Positions 18,483 through 28,098 are shown, counted from the stretch's first letter. The stretch: 64,000 bases of DNA from CALVGQ01 sp031551965 (GCA_031551965.1 JAVBMW010000011.1:11620-75619); one strand, 5' to 3'. Made by a program: numbers and translations. Notes: generated by a model not told the origin, from the letters alone.

Positions 18483-19772
18483 TTACAATTCCAAAGAATT
18501 TTCATTTAGCAAAAACTCATACAACCCCAAATGAGCAACTCCATCTTCATCCGTCCACGATTTCATCATTGTTTTCACGATAAGGATTTTTTTAAAAAAA
18601 TCCTTTGTATTTCTCAGTGGTCTGAGCTCAGTTTCCAGTTTAGTAGGATCACTGACATTTAATGCTGACTGAATATAATATTTTTTGGCTCCTTTGTTTA
18701 CAACAAAGTCAATCTCACATTGCTTTTTTGTCTTTTCTCCTTTTATAGTTTCAATAATCTCTACAACCCCTACATCAACGGAGTACCCTCGACAAAGAAG
18801 TTCATTGTAAATAATATTTTCCATAATATGTGTTTCTTCCTGTTGTCTAAAATTTAATCTTGCGTTGCGAAGCCCCACATCAGTACAATAGTACTTTGAC
18901 GGATATTCAAAATACTTTTTTTCTTTTATATCATAGCGCTTGGCATTACTAAAGAGAAACGATTCCAGTAAATAATTTAGATAACTAGCAATTGTATTAC
19001 TTGAAACCTTAATTTGTTTCACCGTCTTTAACGTATTTGCAATTTTTCTTGCATTTGTAAGCGATCCAACCGATGAGCATAAATCGTCTGTTAATTCTTC
19101 AAGCACATCTTCAAGTTCAATATTATATCTTTCTGTAATATCTTTAAAATAAACTTCTGTAAATAGCGTTTGCAGATAGTTCATTTTCTCTGCGTCAGAC
19201 TTTTTAGAGAGCACCAATGGCATTCCGCCATATAAGGCATATTCTTCATAAGATTCTGATTTATCCCCACCTACAAAAGCATAATACTCTTTGAATGATA
19301 TGGGATATACTTTTATTTCATCTCCTCTGCCACGAAATGCTGTGAGGACATCTTTTGTCAACATCTTAGAATTGCTTCCTGTAACGTAAATATCCACATT
19401 GCTCAGTCTCATAAGCCCGTTTAATACATTATAAAGTCTAATGTTTTCTGGATTTTTAAGTTCTTCCTTCGCAATTGCATATTGTACTTCATCAATGAGA
19501 ATATAGTACATATCTTTGCTTACTATTTGCGCACGAATATATTTTGAAAGTTCATCGGGGTCACGATATTTTACAAAGGTATCATCATCAAGTGCGATCG
19601 AAATAATTTGTTCTTCTTTTACACCATTCGTGATTAGGTAATCATAATACAATTGAAACAACAAATAGCTTTTCCCACATCTTCTTATACCCGTAATGAC
19701 CTTTATTAAACCATTTTCTTTCTTGTCAATAATTTGGTTAAGATAGTTATCCCTTTTGATGCTATCCTTCAT
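18483..19772 (-). CDS. AAA-type ATPase with DUF4143-like C-terminus
   Basis: A 429-residue protein. It has Walker A GIRRCGKS near residue 33, an IDEVQYA Walker B near residue 90 and the sensor region VTGSNSKML. The C-terminal part has FEYPSKYYCTDVGLRNARL and CEIDFVVNKG, as in the ATPase plus DUF4143 (PD-(D/E)XK-like) family. Start at MKDSIKRD because GGAG lies eight bases ahead; the longer ATG overlaps that site. The family is common in anaerobes with unknown role, possibly mobile-gene related. No partner gene adjoins it. Confidence 0.85.
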   Translation of the reverse strand: MKDSIKRDNYLNQIIDKKENGLIKVITGIRRCGKSYLLFQLYYDYLITNGVKEEQIISIALDDDTFVKYRDPDELSKYIRAQIVSKDMYYILIDEVQYAIAKEELKNPENIRLYNVLNGLMRLSNVDIYVTGSNSKMLTKDVLTAFRGRGDEIKVYPISFKEYYAFVGGDKSESYEEYALYGGMPLVLSKKSDAEKMNYLQTLFTEVYFKDITERYNIELEDVLEELTDDLCSSVGSLTNARKIANTLKTVKQIKVSSNTIASYLNYLLESFLFSNAKRYDIKEKKYFEYPSKYYCTDVGLRNARLNFRQQEETHIMENIIYNELLCRGYSVDVGVVEIIETIKGEKTKKQCEIDFVVNKGAKKYYIQSALNVSDPTKLETELRPLRNTKDFFKKILIVKTMMKSWTDEDGVAHLGLYEFLLNENSLEL

Positions 19773-20093
19773 ATTGTCGTCTCCATTCATTTAAAACTTA
19801 GGTGCATTATGCCCCAACTTTTAAATACATATTACCATCCGCTTTATAATAAATCAATCTTTCATTTAAAATTTATGGTCATTTTCCCTTAAATATTAAA
19901 TACGGATATTTGTTTTTATGACTAACAAATATTATTTAACAACAAATGGCCATTTTAATTCCCAATATCAATATTTTTTTATTTTTGGGAAATAGAAAGC
20001 TTGGTAAGAAAAGGACACTAATCAGATTGAGTGTCCTAAATGTACAAAAGCTATTATTAATGTAATCTTCTCAAAACCTCATAAACACTTTGT
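19773..20093. other. Intergenic stretch without a gene
   Basis: AT-rich, no convincing coding sequence. It contains the lysS terminator at 20006-20037 and presumably the promoter of the ATPase gene. Nothing else is clear. Confidence 0.6.
20006..20037 (-). terminator. Terminator of lysS
   Basis: AGGACACT (20012-20019) and AGTGTCCT (20030-20037) pair; on the minus strand TTTTCTTACC follows. Confidence 0.85.
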
Positions 20094-21584
20094 TTATTTC
20101 TCAATATTTTTCATATGCGGGAATAGTAATACTTCACGAATTGATTCTTGACCTGTAATAAGCATTACTAAACGATCGATTCCAATACCGATCCCACCAG
20201 TTGGAGGCAATCCATACTCTAAAGCCTCTACATAATCAACATCCATTTCACTGGCTTCTTCATCCCCAAGATCTTTTAAACGTAATTGATCTTCAAAACG
20301 TTCTCTTTGATCAATTGGATCATTTAATTCACTGAAGGCATTACCATATTCTGTTCCATCAATGAATAATTCAAAACGATCAGCGAAACGTGGATCTTCT
20401 GCATTTTTCTTAGCTAGCGGTGATATATCAGTTGGATGCCCATAAACAAATGTGGGTTGAACCATTTTTTCTTCACAGAATTCTTCAAAGAATAAATTAA
20501 TGATCGCACCGACTTTTTCCTGATGTTTTTCTACAGTGATATGATGTTCTTTAGCGATCGCCATTGCCTCTTCAATACTCATTTCTTTCCAGAAATCTAC
20601 TCCTGCATATTCCTTTACCGCATCTACCATATGCATTCTTTTAAATGGTCGTGCAAGTGAGATAGTCTTTCCATTCCATTCTACAGTTTCAATTCCATTA
20701 GTTTCAATTGCAACAGTATTGAATAATCCTTCACAAAGCTCCATCATGCCTTCCATATCAGAATAGGCAACATAAGCTTCAACAGTAGTGAATTCTGGGT
20801 TGTGTTTCTTGTCCATTCCTTCATTTCTAAATAAACGTCCGATTTCATAAACTCCTTCAAGCCCACCAACAATCAATCTTTTAAGTGGCAACTCAGTAGC
20901 GATTCGTAAATAGAAATCCATATCCAATGTGTTGTGATGAGTTACAAATGGTCGAGCAGCAGCTCCCCCTAAGATCGGTTGTAGAATTGGTGTTTCAACT
21001 TCAATCAAGCCTTGATTGTCTAAATAGTGTTGAATTGAGCGAATGATACGAGGACGTAACATTGCAACCTTGCGACTATCTTCATTCATAATAAGGTCAA
21101 CATATCGACGACGATATCTTTCTTCAATATCCGTTAATCCATGAAATTTCTCAGGTAATGGCCGAAGTGCTTTTGATAAATGAACGTATTCTTCTGCTTT
21201 CACTGACATTTCACCAGAATCTGTTTTAAACACATGTCCATTGATTCCGATGATATCTCCTAGATCACTTGCCTTGAAAATCTCATAAACTTCTTCTCCA
21301 ACAACCATTTTGTTTACTACGATTTGAATTTGTCCATCACGATCTTGAAGATTCAAAAATCCAAGTTTACCCATTCTTCTTTTTGTCATGATGCGTCCGG
21401 CAACACTTGCCTTGACATTCATTTCTTCTAATTGTTCCTTAGTATAATCTGCATATTTTTCTTTGATTTCTGCTGATCTGAAATTACGTTTAAAAGCATG
21501 CCCAAAAGGATCGATTCCTTTATCCTTTAATTCCTGCATTTTCTGACGTCTTACTAATTCTTGTTCTGATAAATTTTGTTCCAT
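20094..21584 (-). CDS. lysS: Lysyl-tRNA synthetase, class II
   Basis: Charges tRNA-Lys. The 496 residues are normal for bacterial LysS. It has an N-terminal OB anticodon-binding domain, motif 2 FRNEGMDKKHNPEFT and motif 3 GGIGIGIDRLVML. AGGAGG precedes the ATG. A Lys-specific T-box leader and a consensus promoter lie directly upstream, so expression should rise when tRNA-Lys is uncharged. Confidence 0.97.
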   Translation of the reverse strand: MEQNLSEQELVRRQKMQELKDKGIDPFGHAFKRNFRSAEIKEKYADYTKEQLEEMNVKASVAGRIMTKRRMGKLGFLNLQDRDGQIQIVVNKMVVGEEVYEIFKASDLGDIIGINGHVFKTDSGEMSVKAEEYVHLSKALRPLPEKFHGLTDIEERYRRRYVDLIMNEDSRKVAMLRPRIIRSIQHYLDNQGLIEVETPILQPILGGAAARPFVTHHNTLDMDFYLRIATELPLKRLIVGGLEGVYEIGRLFRNEGMDKKHNPEFTTVEAYVAYSDMEGMMELCEGLFNTVAIETNGIETVEWNGKTISLARPFKRMHMVDAVKEYAGVDFWKEMSIEEAMAIAKEHHITVEKHQEKVGAIINLFFEEFCEEKMVQPTFVYGHPTDISPLAKKNAEDPRFADRFELFIDGTEYGNAFSELNDPIDQRERFEDQLRLKDLGDEEASEMDVDYVEALEYGLPPTGGIGIGIDRLVMLITGQESIREVLLFPHMKNIEK

Positions 21585-21602
21585 AATTTCCTCCTAAAAT
21601 AT

Positions 21603-21828
21603 AAAAACTCTCTATCCAATAAGGGACGAGAGTTATCATCGTGGTACCACCCTAATTCATAATCAAATCGCCTTGATTATCTTAGTGACTTTAAAAGTCG
21701 ATCTTTAACGCAGACATACGCTCAGCTCCAAAGTCTTTATTTCATTCAGGCTTTTTAACTTAGTCACACCAACCCTAAGCTCTCTTTATAAAACGGCTGA
21801 ACTACTTTCTTTTTCATCGCTAATATTG
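21603..21828 (-). ncRNA. T-box leader controlling lysS (Lys specifier)
   Basis: On the minus strand it has the stem I AG-rich start (AAAGAGAG), a specifier region ATAAAGACTTTGGAG in which AAG (plus 21735-21737) occupies the specifier position, and the T-box AGGGTGGTACCACG (21640-21652). A terminator helix of AACTCTC with GAGAGTT then TTTTTAT follows, just before the lysS ribosome site. The AAG codon fits lysine and so the downstream gene. Class II lysS genes with T-boxes are known in Firmicutes. Confidence 0.92.
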
Positions 21829-21833
21829 TCTTG

Positions 21834-21862
21834 ATTATAGTCATTTTATAGACTTTTGTCAA
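21834..21862 (-). promoter_or_regulatory. Consensus sigma-A promoter for the lysS leader
   Basis: Minus strand TTGACA (21857-21862), a 17-bp spacer and TATAAT (21834-21839): a perfect match to the vegetative consensus. Start of the T-box RNA is expected near 21827. Confidence 0.92.
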
Positions 21863-21893
21863 ATTTATCTATTTTGCGATTTTTCAACTCAAA

Positions 21894-23060
21894 TCATATT
21901 TTTATATCATGTAAATGATTATAAACTGTCTCCATGTCTTTATCTCCTCTTCCTGACAGATTCACTAAAATTATGTCCTCTTTTTTATATTTCTTTGCGA
22001 TTTTGAGCGCATAAGCTAATCCGTGGGCGCTTTCAAGTGCAGGTACGATACCTTCTTGTTTACATAGTACCATAAAGGCATCCAATGCTTCTTTATCAGT
22101 GATCGTATCATAATGAACACGCCCCATTTCATGGAAATAAGCATGTTCTGGTCCAATGCCTGGATAATCTAGTCCTGATGAAATGGAGTATGCTTCTTGA
22201 GGTTGTCCTTGTTCATCTAACATAGCGTATGTTTTCATTCCATGGATGATTCCCACTTTATCATTATGAATAGCTGAAGCATGTTTTCCGCTTTCAAGCC
22301 CTAGTCCACTTCCCTCAACTCCATATAAGTCTACATTTTCATCGATAAATGCAGTAAAAATTCCAATTGCGTTACTTCCTCCACCTACTGGTGCGATTAC
22401 AGCTTTAGGCAATTTATGTTCAAGTTCATTGATTTGATCATAGGCTTCTTCTCCAATGATTTTTTGGAACTGTTTGACCATTTTCGGATAAGGATAAGGT
22501 CCTACAGCTGAACCAATAAGATAATACGTTTCTGGATGATCTAATAAGTATTGAAAAGCTACATCCACTGCTTCTTTTAAGGATTGAGTTCCGATAGTTA
22601 CAGGGATCACTTCTGCATTCAATAGTTTCATTTTCTCTACATTGATTCGTTGCTTACGAATATCTTCTACCCCCATAAAAATCGTACATTTCATTTTAAA
22701 TAAAGCGCAAACTGTTGCGGTAGCTACTCCATGTTGACCAGCTCCAGTTTCTGCAATAATATGATTTTTCCCCATTTTCTTCGCCAACAAGATCTGACCT
22801 ATCGCATTGTTGATTTTATGAGCTCCGGTATGATTAAGATCTTCTCTTTTTAAATATATTTTAGCTCCTCCTACAAATTCAGTAAGGTTTTCACAATAAT
22901 AAATAGGTGATGGTCTGCCTACATAGTGTTTTAAATAATAGTTGAATTGTTTTAAAAATGTTTCATCATGAATGCATTGTTCAAAACATTCATCGATTTC
23001 TTTGAGTTGTGCTTGTAGTTGTGAGGGAACGTATTGCCCTCCAAATTGTCCATAATTCAT
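21894..23060 (-). CDS. trpB: Tryptophan synthase beta chain
   Basis: Makes tryptophan from indole and serine with pyridoxal phosphate. The 388-residue protein has the TrpB hallmarks: GGQYVP at the N-terminus, the PLP lysine in HTGAHKINNA (Lys82), the AETGAGQHGVA loop and the phosphate loop GGGSNAIG. No trpA or other trp gene is next to it, so it may salvage indole or the pathway may be split. A Trp T-box lies upstream, and a possible Trp-codon leader peptide overlaps the start. GAGG precedes the ATG by nine bases. Confidence 0.96.
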   Translation of the reverse strand: MNYGQFGGQYVPSQLQAQLKEIDECFEQCIHDETFLKQFNYYLKHYVGRPSPIYYCENLTEFVGGAKIYLKREDLNHTGAHKINNAIGQILLAKKMGKNHIIAETGAGQHGVATATVCALFKMKCTIFMGVEDIRKQRINVEKMKLLNAEVIPVTIGTQSLKEAVDVAFQYLLDHPETYYLIGSAVGPYPYPKMVKQFQKIIGEEAYDQINELEHKLPKAVIAPVGGGSNAIGIFTAFIDENVDLYGVEGSGLGLESGKHASAIHNDKVGIIHGMKTYAMLDEQGQPQEAYSISSGLDYPGIGPEHAYFHEMGRVHYDTITDKEALDAFMVLCKQEGIVPALESAHGLAYALKIAKKYKKEDIILVNLSGRGDKDMETVYNHLHDIKI

Positions 23061-23118
23061 AATTTTTTTCCTCTTTCTTTTTTATTTTGTTGTTGAACCA
23101 TTTCCAATCAGACTCCAT
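22990..23118 (-). CDS. Possible Trp-rich leader peptide overlapping trpB start
   Basis: A 42-residue frame starts at ATG 23116-23118 behind a very strong AGGAGGTGA, the best ribosome site in this leader. It begins MESDWKW, so Trp codons sit at positions 5 and 7, with two more at 23 and 26. Its reading frame passes through the trpB ribosome site (23070-23073) and start, and ends inside trpB. A ribosome stalled at codons 5-7 would leave the trpB site free, while full translation would cover it. This mirrors the known two-level control of the Bacillus subtilis anti-TRAP operon. It may instead be a chance frame. Confidence 0.4.
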   Translation of the reverse strand: MESDWKWFNNKIKKKEEKNYELWTIWRAIRSLTTTSTTQRNR

Positions 23119-23137
23119 GCCCTCACCTCCTATATAC

Positions 23138-23386
23138 AAAAAAAGCCTGCCCATAAAGGACAAGCTTAATAACCTGCGGTACCACCTTAATTGGTCTTTC
23201 GACCCACTTTACCATGATCCATCAATCATGTTCACCGATAACAGGGTGATTCTGTTAGTGCCTACTTAATTTTCGGACTACTCTCAACGGCCCATTCGAT
23301 CCATCATTCATATCACCCTTCCACCCTTGGGTAACTCTCTATCATGTTTGATTAGACTTACTTCTCCGTATCAACGATTTATTTAT
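23138..23386 (-). ncRNA. T-box leader controlling trpB (Trp specifier)
   Basis: On the minus strand the order is: stem I with ATAGAGAG, specifier context CGAATGGGCCGTTGAG in which TGG (plus 23292-23294) holds the specifier position, T-box GGTGGTACCGC (23176-23186), and a terminator (AAGCTTGTCC with GGGCAGGCTT, then T7; 23138-23166). The Trp codon agrees with the downstream trpB. Uncharged tRNA-Trp should favour the antiterminator and readthrough. Confidence 0.93.
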
Positions 23387-23392
23387 ATCTTT

Positions 23393-23420
23393 ATAATACT
23401 ACTTCAAAAAATAAAATCAA
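23393..23420 (-). promoter_or_regulatory. Promoter of the trpB leader
   Basis: Minus strand TTGATT (23415-23420), 16-bp spacer, TATTAT (23393-23398). Placed just ahead of the T-box RNA. Confidence 0.7.
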
Positions 23421-23429
23421 TACCATTAA

Positions 23430-24218
23430 TTATTTTAAATAATCAATTAAATATTCACGAATTACTGGCGTCCACCACAATAGGTATCCTGCTTTGGTAG
23501 GATGGATATCATCTTTCATATACAAAGATAGTTGTTCACTTGTTACATTATTGAGCTGAACATCATTCCATAAATCAATAACCCCAATATCCCATTTCTG
23601 TTGTAATTGTAATAAGGCATCCACCATATTTGAGTAAGTTGCATTATCATATTTTGTATTTGTATAGAAAATAATTGGACAATTCCAAGTTTCTTTTGTA
23701 TAAGAAATCATCGTTTCCATTGATCCTATAATTGTAGAAGTATCAAAATCTTTTAATTCAAATGAATCACTGATTTTTCCTAAAGGTAAATCTTTTGTAG
23801 CATCATTTGTGGATAACTGATAAACTGCTGCATCAAGTTTTAAGGTTGGATCAACCTTATACAAACGACTCACATATGAATTTTTTCCAGTATCAACTAG
23901 TGTTGTCCCTGATACTGCTTTTTTTATTCCATCGACACCATCGGATTTAGCTAAGTAGTCTACAAATGATTCATTCATTGAACCCATTCCTAAAGTGATC
24001 GATGATCCTAGAAATAATATCTTTTTGCCTTCAAGCGGACTGTTTTCAATTTTTTCTACATGTTTAACACTATATTTACTATTGTTTCCTTCTTTAAAAA
24101 ATCCCAAATAAGTCATTGCCAAGGCCCCCATTACCAATACCACCACAAGGAATACAATTCCTACAATTTTTAGAATCTTTTTTCCTAAGCTACTTTTTTT
24201 CTTCTCTACTTTCACCAT
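23430..24218 (-). CDS. Membrane-anchored SGNH/GDSL-family hydrolase
   Basis: A 262-residue protein with a basic start, one membrane helix (about residues 14-34) and an exterior SGNH hydrolase domain. The nucleophile block is ILFLGSSITLG, the Asn block is YQLSTNDATKD and the catalytic Asp/His pair is DDIHPTKAGY. Members cleave esters such as acetyl groups on polysaccharide or lipids. The anchor implies work at the cell surface. GGGAGA precedes the ATG. It stands alone upstream of the trpB leader. Confidence 0.82.
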   Translation of the reverse strand: MVKVEKKKSSLGKKILKIVGIVFLVVVLVMGALAMTYLGFFKEGNNSKYSVKHVEKIENSPLEGKKILFLGSSITLGMGSMNESFVDYLAKSDGVDGIKKAVSGTTLVDTGKNSYVSRLYKVDPTLKLDAAVYQLSTNDATKDLPLGKISDSFELKDFDTSTIIGSMETMISYTKETWNCPIIFYTNTKYDNATYSNMVDALLQLQQKWDIGVIDLWNDVQLNNVTSEQLSLYMKDDIHPTKAGYLLWWTPVIREYLIDYLK

Positions 24219-24302
24219 ATTTAATCTCCCATTAAGCTGTAATCGCTTTCATTATTTGATTTTAGTATGCTTTAAAGTAAATATTTTTTCAATACTTGCA
24301 AC

Positions 24303-24330
24303 AAAAAAAGTGAACGATTGTACAATTCAC
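24303..24330 (-). terminator. Terminator of hslO-dus
   Basis: On the minus strand GTGAATTG and CAAT..TTCAC can pair, followed by T7. About 25 bp after the dus stop. Confidence 0.65.
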
Positions 24331-24354
24331 CTCTAGTGTATAACTTTTAAACAG

Positions 24355-25389
24355 TTATTTTAAAATACAAAAACATTTTTCAAAAAAATTTACCGATGTT
24401 TCTAACTGAGTATCGCTATCTAATTTCACGAAGATTTTATATTCTTCCAATAAGTTGACTAATTGCGAGTATGTATCTAGTTTTGCAAGGACATCTTTCA
24501 TGCGGTGATTGAATGGCATACCTTGAATGTACCAACAGGCATGACCTCGCATTTCCTTCATCGCAATATTTTCATTCTTTAATTTAATCAATCTTTGCGC
24601 ATGTTCTAAAATGCAATTCAGTTTATCATCGACACTAAGTTCTGCGTTTTCTTTTCCTTCAAAAGTATTGGATAGTTGTTGGATGAGCCACGGATCACCC
24701 AGAACCCCTCTTCCGATCATGATCGCATCACATCCGGTTTCTTTCAGTCTTTCTAAGGCTTCATCTACCGTTTTGATATCACCATTCCCAATGACAGGGA
24801 TGGACACTGCTTCCTTTACTGCTTTGACCCACTTCCAATCAGCACGACCCAAATACATTTCATCTCTAGTTCTTCCATGCAGAGCGATTGCACTCGCACC
24901 AGCCTTTTCAATTAGTTTTGCCACTTCAACACAATTGATCGTATTTTTATTCCAACCAATTCTCATTTTAACTGTAACTGGTTTTTCAACTGCCTCAACA
25001 ATTGACTTAACTAAAACATAAATATGATCAGGATCTTGTAATAGTGCTGACCCTGCATTTGACTTAACAATTTTCTTTACAGGACACCCCATATTAATGT
25101 CGATGATATCACAATCGGTATGTTTATCTAAATAGATCGCAGCTTTTACCATTGTATCTAAATCATGACCGAACAATTGCATCGTTAATGGGTGTTCATT
25201 TTCTTCCATTTGAGTCATTTGGATCGTTTTTTTATCACTAAAACAAATGGCTTTATCAGAAACCATTTCAGTATAGATGAGCCCTGCCCCAAATTCACGA
25301 GCGATCGTTCTAAATGCTGCATTTGAAATTCCCGCCATAGGGGCAATGACAATTGGATTTTTAATTTCTATATTTCTTATTTTCCACAT
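24355..25389 (-). CDS. dus: tRNA-dihydrouridine synthase
   Basis: An FMN enzyme that reduces uridine in tRNA D-loops. The 344-residue protein has APMAGISNAAFR, the catalytic-Cys region DINMGCPVKKIVKS and the FMN loop VIGNGDIKT, then IMIGRGVLGDPW. It overlaps the end of hslO by 13 bp. The dus-hslO pairing recurs in Firmicutes. Product resembles DusB-type enzymes. Confidence 0.93.
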   Translation of the reverse strand: MWKIRNIEIKNPIVIAPMAGISNAAFRTIAREFGAGLIYTEMVSDKAICFSDKKTIQMTQMEENEHPLTMQLFGHDLDTMVKAAIYLDKHTDCDIIDINMGCPVKKIVKSNAGSALLQDPDHIYVLVKSIVEAVEKPVTVKMRIGWNKNTINCVEVAKLIEKAGASAIALHGRTRDEMYLGRADWKWVKAVKEAVSIPVIGNGDIKTVDEALERLKETGCDAIMIGRGVLGDPWLIQQLSNTFEGKENAELSVDDKLNCILEHAQRLIKLKNENIAMKEMRGHACWYIQGMPFNHRMKDVLAKLDTYSQLVNLLEEYKIFVKLDSDTQLETSVNFFEKCFCILK

Positions 25390-26264
25390 GATTTTTTAAA
25401 AGCGATTATCGTTTTCAGCTCGTCTTCGCTAAACTTGTATTCTGTGTTGCAGAATTCACATTTCACCGTACATCCATGATCTTCCGCAATCATTTCCTCT
25501 AAATCTTCATATTTGATCGTGCTCAATGCTCCAAAGAAACGATCACGATTGCAGTTGCAATGCCACTGAATAGTTTGTGTTTCTAATATTTCTGCATCTT
25601 CAAAACAAAACTTCACAAGTTCTTCAGCACTTAATCCTTCCTTTACCATTGTTGAAACTGGACGAAGTTTAGCAATTGCTTTTTCAGCTGCTTGGATATC
25701 AACTTCTGTTGCATCAGGCATGATTTGAATAAGTATTCCTCCCGCTGCAATGACTTTATTTTCTTCATCAACTAAAACACCCAACGAAACCGCTGATGGG
25801 GTTTGTTCAGAAACAGTATAATAATAGGCAAAATCTTCAGCAATTTCTCCTGTCTGTAATTCCGTTTGTCCAGTGAAACGATCTTTTAATCCTAAATCAC
25901 GAGTTACTTTTAAATATCCATCAGTTCCAACGACAAGCCCTACCGCAAGTTTTTTGGATTCATTGTATTGTAAGAATTGTTCTGGATCTCCTACAAATCC
26001 ACGTACATCTCCATTTCCCCAGCCTTCTGCCATGATAGTTCCAATTGGACCACCACCATTGATCGTAACTGTAACTTTATTTGAATCTTCTTTTTCCATT
26101 CTTCCCATCATCGCTGTCATAGTCAAAACACGACCAAGCGCTGCCGCTGATGTCGGCCATAAATTATGTTGAAGACGTGCAGTTTCACAAAGTTGAGTGG
26201 ATGTGCAGGTTACTATTCTAATTTTTTGATTTGAAGCTATCGCTTTTACTAATGTATCTTTCAT
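25377..26264 (-). CDS. hslO: Redox-regulated chaperone Hsp33
   Basis: A 295-residue holdase chaperone activated by oxidation. The C-terminal zinc/redox switch shows all four cysteines, HCNCNRDRF and CEFC, as CXC...CXXC. The N-terminal domain has GRVLTMTAMMG and GGGPIGTIMAEG. Translationally linked to dus by overlap; it follows the VOC gene after a terminator, so it probably has its own promoter. Confidence 0.96.
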   Translation of the reverse strand: MKDTLVKAIASNQKIRIVTCTSTQLCETARLQHNLWPTSAAALGRVLTMTAMMGRMEKEDSNKVTVTINGGGPIGTIMAEGWGNGDVRGFVGDPEQFLQYNESKKLAVGLVVGTDGYLKVTRDLGLKDRFTGQTELQTGEIAEDFAYYYTVSEQTPSAVSLGVLVDEENKVIAAGGILIQIMPDATEVDIQAAEKAIAKLRPVSTMVKEGLSAEELVKFCFEDAEILETQTIQWHCNCNRDRFFGALSTIKYEDLEEMIAEDHGCTVKCEFCNTEYKFSEDELKTIIAFKKSCGK

Positions 26265-26280
26265 TGTCTTCTCCTAAACA

Positions 26281-26303
26281 AAAATGGCACTCCCTAGAAT
26301 GCC
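26281..26303 (-). terminator. Terminator after the VOC gene
   Basis: GGCATTC and GGAGTGCC pair around a short loop on the minus strand, followed by ATTTTTG. Begins right after the stop at 26304. Confidence 0.75.
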
Positions 26304-26669
26304 CTATTTTCTAATTGGTAATATCTCTAACCAATAACCATCTGGGTCTTCGATAAAATAAATTCCCATACTTGGATTTTCAAAACAAATACAACTCATA
26401 TCACTATGCAACTTATGCATCGTATCAAAATCATCAGTTACAAAAGCTAAATGATATTCACATTCTCCTAAATCATATTTTTCATTACGATCATGCATGT
26501 ATGTTAATTCTAATTGAAAATCACTATGACCATTATCTCCTAAATAAACAATAGTGAAATCATCTCTTTTGATTTCGCGAACTGGTTTTAAACCTAACGC
26601 TTGATCATAAAATTTTAAGCTTCGTTCTAAATCCAAAACATTAAAATTAAAGTGTGCAAATTTTATCAT
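26304..26669 (-). CDS. VOC-family (glyoxalase I-like) protein
   Basis: A 121-residue vicinal oxygen chelate protein. Metal ligands of lactoylglutathione lyases are present: FAHFNFNVLDLERSLKFY at the start, the Glu in FQLELTY, the His in CEYHLAFVTDD and the Glu near the end (YWLEILP). It probably detoxifies methylglyoxal or a related compound, though substrate cannot be fixed. It lies 35 bp after the MATE exporter gene. Confidence 0.88.
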   Translation of the reverse strand: MIKFAHFNFNVLDLERSLKFYDQALGLKPVREIKRDDFTIVYLGDNGHSDFQLELTYMHDRNEKYDLGECEYHLAFVTDDFDTMHKLHSDMSCICFENPSMGIYFIEDPDGYWLEILPIRK

Positions 26670-26704
26670 ATTTAACCCTCATTTCTTTTTTTATTATAAT
26701 AAAT

Positions 26705-28069
26705 TTACGATTTAACGGCAAGTGATCCGCGCTTTTGCCATGGATATCTTTGATAAACAACTTGTCCGACAAGACAGGTGATCATGTTACTTAAAACCAT
26801 AGACAACCAAATCCCTGTTGGCCCAAAATCAGTAAATGTACTAAACATATAAATCATTGGAATTCGAAGACCCCATAATCTAAAAGTAGATAAGATTAAG
26901 CTTAATTTTGTATTCCCCGAACCATCGAAAACTCCGGTCAAACAATTAAACCACCCCATGAATATCGCTGTCCCAACACAGTATCTTCCATACTCAGTGG
27001 CAATAGCCATCAGTGTCGGACTTGCATCTGGAATAAATAGACGTACAAGCTGACTGATCGTTAAAAACCCAATAATTACTACAACAAGGGCTATGCTGAA
27101 CATTAATTTCATCGCCACTTTAAAACATTCTTTAGCACGTTCTGGATTTTTAGCTCCTAAATTTTGTCCCACAAAGGCTGGAAGTGACATCCCAAAAATA
27201 TTAACTGGGATGTAAAAAATATTCGATAAAGAAGAACCAATATTATACGCAGACATTGCCACTGATCCATAGGCAATAATATTCACATTCATCATAATAA
27301 AACCAAATGCGGTCAAGAACTGCCCTGCTGCAGCAGGTATTCCAATTTTTAATATTTCAATCACAACTGATAATTTCATCTTATATTTTTTCAATGAAAT
27401 ATGGATCGTTTCTTTATCTTTGATCAACACATAAATAATAAAAGGTACCATACAAGCTTTTGATAAGGTTGTCGCAAAAGCTGCCCCAAAAGTTCCCCAT
27501 TTAAGCCCAAAGATAAAGATGGGATCCAAAATAATGTTGATGACACATGCGATCGTATTTAGTTTTACCCCTGTTTGGCTATCCCCTGTACTTTGACGAA
27601 GTGAATGAAACAAAAAGGCTATGATCATAAATAAAAATTCGAGTGACACTCCAATTAAGTAAGCTTTACTGTCCGCATAAATATCTGCCGGTGCTTGTAG
27701 CATTCTTAAAATCGGATCTGCAAAAACAAGCAGAAAAACTCCAAATAGAGCTCCGATAATGCCCGCAATCACAAATAAATGAGTCGCTACTTCATTCGCT
27801 TTTTCTTTATCTCCAGCTCCAAGTGATCTTGATACCATCGCAATTGCGGCAGCACTAAGACCAACCGCAAAGGCAAAACCACAGTTCATGATCGGATGAA
27901 CCAAACCAACTGCACCAACTTGAAGTTCGCCTAGTTGCCCTACAAAAAATGTATCAGCGATGCCATACAATGTATTGACTAAACTCATAAGCATGAGAGG
28001 TATAGCCATTTTTAAAATACTTTTTTTTATATCGCCATGAAGAATCTCTTCTTGACTTACTGTTTTCAT
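26705..28069 (-). CDS. MATE-family multidrug exporter
   Basis: A 454-residue protein with twelve predicted helices in two similar halves, the layout of MATE (NorM/DinF-like) sodium or proton antiporters. The N-terminal helix region reads PLMLMSLVNTLYGIADTFFVGQLG. It probably extrudes drugs or metabolites. It lies 29 bp after the nitroreductase gene and ahead of the VOC gene, a likely three-gene stress unit. Confidence 0.92.
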   Translation of the reverse strand: MKTVSQEEILHGDIKKSILKMAIPLMLMSLVNTLYGIADTFFVGQLGELQVGAVGLVHPIMNCGFAFAVGLSAAAIAMVSRSLGAGDKEKANEVATHLFVIAGIIGALFGVFLLVFADPILRMLQAPADIYADSKAYLIGVSLEFLFMIIAFLFHSLRQSTGDSQTGVKLNTIACVINIILDPIFIFGLKWGTFGAAFATTLSKACMVPFIIYVLIKDKETIHISLKKYKMKLSVVIEILKIGIPAAAGQFLTAFGFIMMNVNIIAYGSVAMSAYNIGSSLSNIFYIPVNIFGMSLPAFVGQNLGAKNPERAKECFKVAMKLMFSIALVVVIIGFLTISQLVRLFIPDASPTLMAIATEYGRYCVGTAIFMGWFNCLTGVFDGSGNTKLSLILSTFRLWGLRIPMIYMFSTFTDFGPTGIWLSMVLSNMITCLVGQVVYQRYPWQKRGSLAVKS

Positions 28070-28098
28070 TTTATTTCCCCCACAAGATTTTATTGTAT

